A DNA stretch of 9,812 nucleotides from an uncultured Actinomycetes bacterium (lineage in GTDB: Bacteria > Actinomycetota > Acidimicrobiia > Acidimicrobiales > Ilumatobacteraceae): contig CAIYHK010000359.1 of NCBI GenBank assembly GCA_903925985.1, positions 1 through 9,812 of the forward strand. The letters are read 5' to 3'. A program made the position numbers and the translations under genes. Position 1 is the stretch's first letter, and every line of letters begins with the position of its first letter. Below, piece after piece: positions 5,889-9,812 of this stretch. The notes under the pieces are model-generated. The model was given only the letters and a program-made list of their open reading frames with translations. It did no database searches and had not been told where the DNA came from.

Positions 5889-7320
5889 AGTTGGCTACGA
5901 AGTCAATGAGAAGTCGTGTACCAAATGCTGTGGCACCGCGGTTCATCCAGCCTTCATCGCCATCGACTTTCATGGGTCCAGCGATATCAAGATGCACCCA
6001 CGGAATTTCGTTTACAAATTCACTGAGGAACAAAGCCGCAGTGATGGTTCCACCACTCGGACCGCCGATATTGCGCATATCGGCCACATTGGAATCGAGC
6101 AACCGGCGATAGTCCTTTACCAATGGCAATTGCCAAACGGGTTCGTCAACACGCTCACTTGATTTCTTGATCTGACTGAAAAGCTCATCGTTGTTGGTCA
6201 GTGCCCCGGCAACTTTTTCACCCAAAGCCACGAGGCACGCTCCAGTGAGGGTTGCGATATCGACAATCGCATGTGGCTTATGTTCAGCCGCAAGTGAAAG
6301 GCCATCAGCCAGAATGAGGCGTCCTTCAGCGTCTGTGTTGTGAATTTCCACAGTCTTTCCATTGCGCATGGTCAACACGTCGCCAAGCTTTAGTGCACTT
6401 CCCGAGGGCATGTTGTCGGTGCACATGAGATAGCCAGTGACAGCGGTCTTCACATTCAGCGCCTTCAGCGACAACATGGTCGCCAACACTGCTGCAGCGC
6501 CACTCATGTCCATCTTCATTCCGACGTGCGACGGATCGGATGGCTTCAGACTGATACCGCCGGAGTCGTACATGACGCCTTTGCCAACCAGTGCCACATG
6601 ACCCGTTGCACCCTTTGGTTTCCAGGTGAGACGAACCATGCGAGGAGGCTCAACGCTCCCCTTGTTCACGCCAATCATTCCACCGCAGCCCATTTGCTTG
6701 AGCTGGTCTTTATTGAAGACTTCGACTTTCAGCCCAGCATCCGCAGCCTGTGCTACCGCCAGATCAGAAATCATTCGTGCTGTGAGATGTGCAGGTGGGG
6801 TGTTGGCGAGATCTCGAGCAAAACATGTTGCATTCGCAGTCGCTTGCCCCCGTGTTACACCGGTCTTTGCAGATGCCGCGTTGGTTGAAGTTACAAACAC
6901 CAACCGTGAGGTGTTAGCCACGGCCGACTTATCTTTTTTCAAGTCCACGTATCGATGCAATGCGAGCCGATAGCCCTCAACAATTGCTTGTGCCGCGGCA
7001 CGCTTTTCCACGCGGGTGTCGTTCAACAATGTGGTGGCGACAGATTCAACTTTGGTGGTGGCGCGCGCGATTGCAGCACCTGCATTGCGAAGTGAATTTG
7101 CAGTCACAGATTTGGATTCACCGAGACCAACCAGCAGCGTGCCATGACCACCAGCACGTGGCACAAAAAAAGTCTGGCCTGACTTGGCATCAAATCCATG
7201 GGCGGAAAGATCTTTGCGGGTCATGCCAAGACCCCGTGGCATTGGGCCCGTGGTTGATACACCCATTGCCACAACTTTTGCGTCAGTGGGAACGCTTGCA
7301 AGCACTTTGATTTCAGTCAC
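5875..7320 (-). CDS. pepA: Leucyl aminopeptidase (cytosolic aminopeptidase, M17 family)
   Basis: This two-metal exopeptidase removes N-terminal residues from peptides in the cytoplasm and normally acts as a hexamer. The 481 residues comprise the variable N-terminal macro-like domain and the C-terminal catalytic domain from about 165. Metal and catalytic residues recognisable by comparison with E. coli PepA are Lys247 and Asp252 in GKGVMYDSGG (246-255), Lys259, Asp271 in KMDMSGAA (269-276), and Asp330, Glu332 and Arg334 in the signature NTDAEGRL (328-335). WVHLDIAGP at 441-449 is also typical. The start is GTG at 7320, eight bases inside the end of the cobalamin adenosyltransferase gene, so translation is probably coupled; no strong ribosome site is present. 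A T7 run (A7 at 7165-7171 on the plus strand) lies in frame with no sign of a break. In E. coli PepA also binds DNA; nothing here tests that. Confidence 0.96.
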   Translation of the reverse strand: MTEIKVLASVPTDAKVVAMGVSTTGPMPRGLGMTRKDLSAHGFDAKSGQTFFVPRAGGHGTLLVGLGESKSVTANSLRNAGAAIARATTKVESVATTLLNDTRVEKRAAAQAIVEGYRLALHRYVDLKKDKSAVANTSRLVFVTSTNAASAKTGVTRGQATANATCFARDLANTPPAHLTARMISDLAVAQAADAGLKVEVFNKDQLKQMGCGGMIGVNKGSVEPPRMVRLTWKPKGATGHVALVGKGVMYDSGGISLKPSDPSHVGMKMDMSGAAAVLATMLSLKALNVKTAVTGYLMCTDNMPSGSALKLGDVLTMRNGKTVEIHNTDAEGRLILADGLSLAAEHKPHAIVDIATLTGACLVALGEKVAGALTNNDELFSQIKKSSERVDEPVWQLPLVKDYRRLLDSNVADMRNIGGPSGGTITAALFLSEFVNEIPWVHLDIAGPMKVDGDEGWMNRGATAFGTRLLIDFVANFKRR

Positions 7321-7864
7321 TGATGGTTCTCACTTTCAATGAAGTGCCCTCCTGCCAGCGGGCCATGGTCCACAGCAGATCGGAGAGTCGGTTCAAATAA
7401 GGAACAACATGCGATGGCGACGGAGCCGCAGCCAGCGAATGGCGCTCCGCACGACGCACGACTGTGCGCCCAAGATCCAACCAAGCAGCAACGGTGTTAC
7501 CACCAGGCACCACGAATTCATTCGGGGGCTCGAAGCGCTCGTCGAGTGAATCAATGATTCGCTCAAGGCGATCGACCATGTCGCTGCTGACAGCAGTGGA
7601 ACCCGCTTCAAGCTTGCCGCGATTCTCAGGAAGAGTTGCCAATTCGGCCATCAGTACCCAGAGGTCCTTCATGATCGGAATAAGAATTTGTGACACTTCA
7701 GAGTCAACGCCAGCAGCGGCGCGGGTGAGCCCTAACACTGCTTGCGCTTCGTCCACGGTGCCATATGCGCGTGGGAGTTCGGAGTCCTTGGGAACACGAC
7801 CTCCATAGAAGAGACCTGTGGTCCCGTCGTCGCCTTCCCGCGTGTAGACCTTTGGTCGATTCAT
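7313..7864 (-). CDS. Cob(I)alamin adenosyltransferase, PduO type
   Basis: This enzyme transfers the adenosyl group of ATP to cob(I)alamin, making coenzyme B12. From ATG 7864 it has 183 residues, usual for stand-alone PduO/CobO2-type enzymes. Family motifs are TREGDDGTTGL at 8-18 (ATP contact), YGTVDE at 34-39, FVVPGG at 117-122, RTVVRRAERH at 133-142 and YLNRLSD at 156-162; it is predicted to be an all-helical trimer. GTG 7867, directly upstream in frame, is an alternative start. Neither has a Shine-Dalgarno, and a TAnnnT hexamer (TAGCGT, 7873-7878) lies five to eight bases away, as in leaderless actinobacterial transcripts. The 3' end overlaps pepA by eight bases. The gene is divergent from metH, another B12-related gene. 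The user of adenosylcobalamin, for example methylmalonyl-CoA mutase, is not in the window. Confidence 0.95.
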   Translation of the reverse strand: MNRPKVYTREGDDGTTGLFYGGRVPKDSELPRAYGTVDEAQAVLGLTRAAAGVDSEVSQILIPIMKDLWVLMAELATLPENRGKLEAGSTAVSSDMVDRLERIIDSLDERFEPPNEFVVPGGNTVAAWLDLGRTVVRRAERHSLAAAPSPSHVVPYLNRLSDLLWTMARWQEGTSLKVRTISD

Positions 7865-7897
7865 CACATTTGACGCTAGTGCTTGTCGTGGACTTTG

Positions 7898-7911
7898 CCA
7901 TTCCCCAATGG
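7898..7911. repeat. Short inverted repeat in the shared B12 control region
   Basis: CCATT and AATGG pair around CCCC, midway between the divergent adenosyltransferase and metH genes. Five-base arms can occur by chance, so this is only a candidate regulator site. The surrounding gap of about 80 bases is far too short for a typical cobalamin riboswitch. Confidence 0.3.
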
Positions 7912-7927
7912 TGTTTGGAAGGTCAGC

Positions 7928-7943
7928 AACTATCGTTAACTAT
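7928..7943 (+). promoter_or_regulatory. Candidate promoter/operator before metH: tandem AACTAT, 10-base period
   Basis: AACTAT occurs at 7928-7933 and 7938-7943, one helical turn apart, around a GTTAAC palindrome. TATCGT (7931-7936) fits the TAnnnT form of an actinobacterial -10 element and would start transcription within a few bases of the metH GTG at 7946, giving a nearly leaderless message. GGAAGG at 7917-7922 is too far (23 bases) to serve as its ribosome site. No convincing -35 was found. Confidence 0.35.
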
Positions 7944-7945
7944 TC

Positions 7946-9812
7946 GTGGCTCGCCAGTTGTACACCGATGCGGTCAAAGACCGGGTAATCGTCTTTGACG
8001 GCGCATTCGGCACCTTCGTTCAAGGCCTTGACCTTGGCCCTGATGATTTTGGTGGCCCAAGCTTTGAGGGCTGCAACGAACTCCTTTGCGTGACCCGGCC
8101 CGACGTGATCCGGTCAATGCACTCCGCATTTCTCGATGTCGGAGTCGATGCCATTGAAACCGCGTCTTTTGGATCTTTCAGCACCGTACTCACCGAATAT
8201 GGAATCCCAGGGCGCGCATACGAGTTGAGTTATGCATCGGCGGCAATTGCCCGCGAAGTCGCCAATGACTACGAATCTGATGGACGACCGCGTTATGTTG
8301 CTGGCTCAATTGGGCCCGGCACCAAACTTCCAAGTCTTGGTCATATCAAGTTCGATGACCTGCGCGATTCTTACGAGGAACAAGCACGGGGTCTCATTGA
8401 AGGTGGCGCCGACCTGTTGTTGATTGAAACTTCGATGGATCTTTTGCAGGTGAAGGCAGCAATGATCGGCAGCCGTTACGCAATGCGACACCTCGGCAAG
8501 GAAGTCCCGATTCAGGTTCAAGTCACCGTTGAAACAACTGGACGCTTGCTTGTTGGCAGTGAAATCGGTGCGGCACTCACTTCCATTGCGGCGATGAAGC
8601 CTGCAGTGATTGGTATCAACTGTGCAACGGGCCCTGCTGAGATGCAGGAACATTTGCGTTACCTCAGCCAACACTCACCCGTGCCTGTAAGTGTGATGCC
8701 AAATGCCGGACTCCCAAGTGTGGTCGATGGCAAAACTCATTACGACCTAACGCCGGAACAGCTCGCTGAATTCCATCGTCATCATGTTGCAGATCTCGGT
8801 ATCGGCATTGTTGGTGGGTGCTGTGGCACTACGCCTGCACATTTAAAGGCTGTGGTTGATGCGGTACGCGGCCTCTCGCCTGCACCACGCAAAGCTGAAC
8901 TCGAGCCGAGTGTGTCGTCCATTTACTCGTCCGTTCCGATTAAGCAAGACAATTCATTTTTGATCATCGGTGAGCGCACCAATGCAGTTGGTTCGAAGGC
9001 GTTTCGTGATGCGATGAACAGTGCCGACTGGGATACATGCACAAAGATCGCCACTGATCAGATCAAAGAAGGCTCCCACGTGCTTGACCTCTGCGTTGAC
9101 TACGTGGGTAAAGACGGCCGCGAGGACATGGAACAGCTTGCTTCGCGTTTCGCCACCCAAGCGAGCGTCCCTCTGGTGTTGGATTCCACCGAGCCACAGG
9201 TCATGGAAACAGGTCTCAAACACATCGGTGGTCGGCCGATCCTGAACTCTGCCAACCTCGAAGAAGGTGACGCTGTCGGCAAGCGGATGGACCGAGTGTT
9301 TTCACTTGCCGCCGAATACGGCACTGCGGTTGTGTGCCTGTTGATTGATGAGCGCGGTCAAGCAAGAGATGTTGAATGGAAAGTCGAGATTGCTCACCGG
9401 ATGCACAAAATTGCGACCGAGCGCTACGGCCTGAAGGCATCGGATCTGATCTTTGATGCCCTCACAATGCCACTGGGCACGGGCGAAGCAGACCTGCGCC
9501 GTGACGCGATGGAAACCATCGCTGCCATCAAACGAATCAAGGAAGAAATCCCGGGCTGTTTCACCACACTTGGAATCTCGAATGTGAGCTTTGGTCTAAA
9601 CCCAGGCTTACGGCAAGTGCTGAACAGTGTGTTCCTTGCTGAATGCATGGCTGCGGGTCTCGATTCAGCGATCGTGCATGCCAGCAAGATTCTCCCGTTG
9701 GCAAGAATCCCCGAAGAACAAATCGAACTCTGCCTCGATCTGATCTACGACCGCCGTCGGGACAACTACGACCCATTGATGGCAATGATTGAACAGTTCT
9801 CCGACGTGAAAA
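7946..9812 (+). CDS. metH: Cobalamin-dependent methionine synthase, N-terminal half (runs off window edge)
   Basis: MetH transfers a methyl group from 5-methyltetrahydrofolate through cobalamin to homocysteine, making methionine. The 622 complete codons here cover the homocysteine-binding barrel (about residues 10-305) and most of the folate-binding domain. The zinc/homocysteine cysteines are present: Cys226 in INCATGP, and Cys292-Cys293 in GGCCGTT. DGAFGT at 18-23 and SIGPGTKLPSLG follow family pattern. The folate domain opens with IGERTN ending at residue 346. The usual ETNTF motif reads ETASF (71-75). The start is GTG 7946, because an in-frame TAA lies at 7937-7939; TTG 7958 is the only near alternative, and no ribosome site is visible for either. 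The frame is open to the last base, so the cobalamin-binding and activation domains lie beyond the window. The gene is divergent from the cobalamin adenosyltransferase. Confidence 0.96.
   Translation, partial: MARQLYTDAVKDRVIVFDGAFGTFVQGLDLGPDDFGGPSFEGCNELLCVTRPDVIRSMHSAFLDVGVDAIETASFGSFSTVLTEYGIPGRAYELSYASAAIAREVANDYESDGRPRYVAGSIGPGTKLPSLGHIKFDDLRDSYEEQARGLIEGGADLLLIETSMDLLQVKAAMIGSRYAMRHLGKEVPIQVQVTVETTGRLLVGSEIGAALTSIAAMKPAVIGINCATGPAEMQEHLRYLSQHSPVPVSVMPNAGLPSVVDGKTHYDLTPEQLAEFHRHHVADLGIGIVGGCCGTTPAHLKAVVDAVRGLSPAPRKAELEPSVSSIYSSVPIKQDNSFLIIGERTNAVGSKAFRDAMNSADWDTCTKIATDQIKEGSHVLDLCVDYVGKDGREDMEQLASRFATQASVPLVLDSTEPQVMETGLKHIGGRPILNSANLEEGDAVGKRMDRVFSLAAEYGTAVVCLLIDERGQARDVEWKVEIAHRMHKIATERYGLKASDLIFDALTMPLGTGEADLRRDAMETIAAIKRIKEEIPGCFTTLGISNVSFGLNPGLRQVLNSVFLAECMAAGLDSAIVHASKILPLARIPEEQIELCLDLIYDRRRDNYDPLMAMIEQFSDVK

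Noticed and set aside
7165..7171. Seven-base homopolymer in pepA as a frameshift site (also 306-312 in glf)
   Set aside because: Both genes read in one frame through the run with family motifs on either side or normal length, so there is no evidence of frameshift or slippage.
7865..7945. Cobalamin riboswitch before metH or the adenosyltransferase
   Set aside because: The gap is only about 80 bases and no B12-box-like sequence was seen; known cobalamin riboswitches need roughly 200 bases.
8306..8674. 122-codon minus-strand open frame
   Set aside because: It is antisense to the homocysteine-binding domain of metH, which is clearly the coding strand.

Overview
The window looks like part of the chromosome of an actinobacterium (Actinomycetota), most likely a free-living aquatic or soil member of class Acidimicrobiia. 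The phylum call rests on four things: a GlfT2-type galactofuran polymerase beside UDP-galactopyranose mutase, a MoeZ-like activating enzyme without the zinc cysteines of E. coli MoeB, an uncharacterised protein of a type I recall from actinobacteria, and several GTG starts. The class is inferred from moderate GC (near one half by eye) and from how the MetH, sirtuin and unknown proteins read from memory. No tRNA, rRNA, CRISPR array, insertion sequence or phage gene was seen, and no gap between genes exceeds 100 bases.

Layout. Positions 1-3307 (minus strand) form a tight cell-envelope operon in the order galactofuranosyltransferase (glfT2-like), glf, then the ATPase of a polysaccharide-export ABC transporter that runs off the left edge. 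The three genes would make UDP-galactofuranose, polymerise it on a carrier and export the product. A candidate promoter lies just upstream of the glfT2-like gene. Positions 3395-5346 (minus strand) hold a sirtuin gene followed by a rhodanese-ThiF/MoeB fusion enzyme for sulfur transfer, 29 bases apart. A conserved protein of unknown function with a possible winged-helix core is divergent from the sirtuin (plus strand, ending 5888). Its 3' end overlaps by 14 bases the 3' end of pepA, which reads toward it.

Positions 5875-7864 (minus strand) carry a PduO-type cob(I)alamin adenosyltransferase translationally coupled to pepA (leucyl aminopeptidase). Divergent from it, across about 80 bases, begins metH, the cobalamin-dependent methionine synthase. 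It runs off the right edge inside its folate-binding domain. The two B12-related genes share one control region that contains small repeats but no visible cobalamin riboswitch.

Most of the window is housekeeping. The points that deserve a second look are the compact galactan synthesis/export operon in a lineage not known for a mycolyl-arabinogalactan wall, the rhodanese-first domain order of the MoeZ-like enzyme, the unknown protein with a perfect 8-bp-arm inverted repeat over its likely start, and the divergent B12 gene pair.
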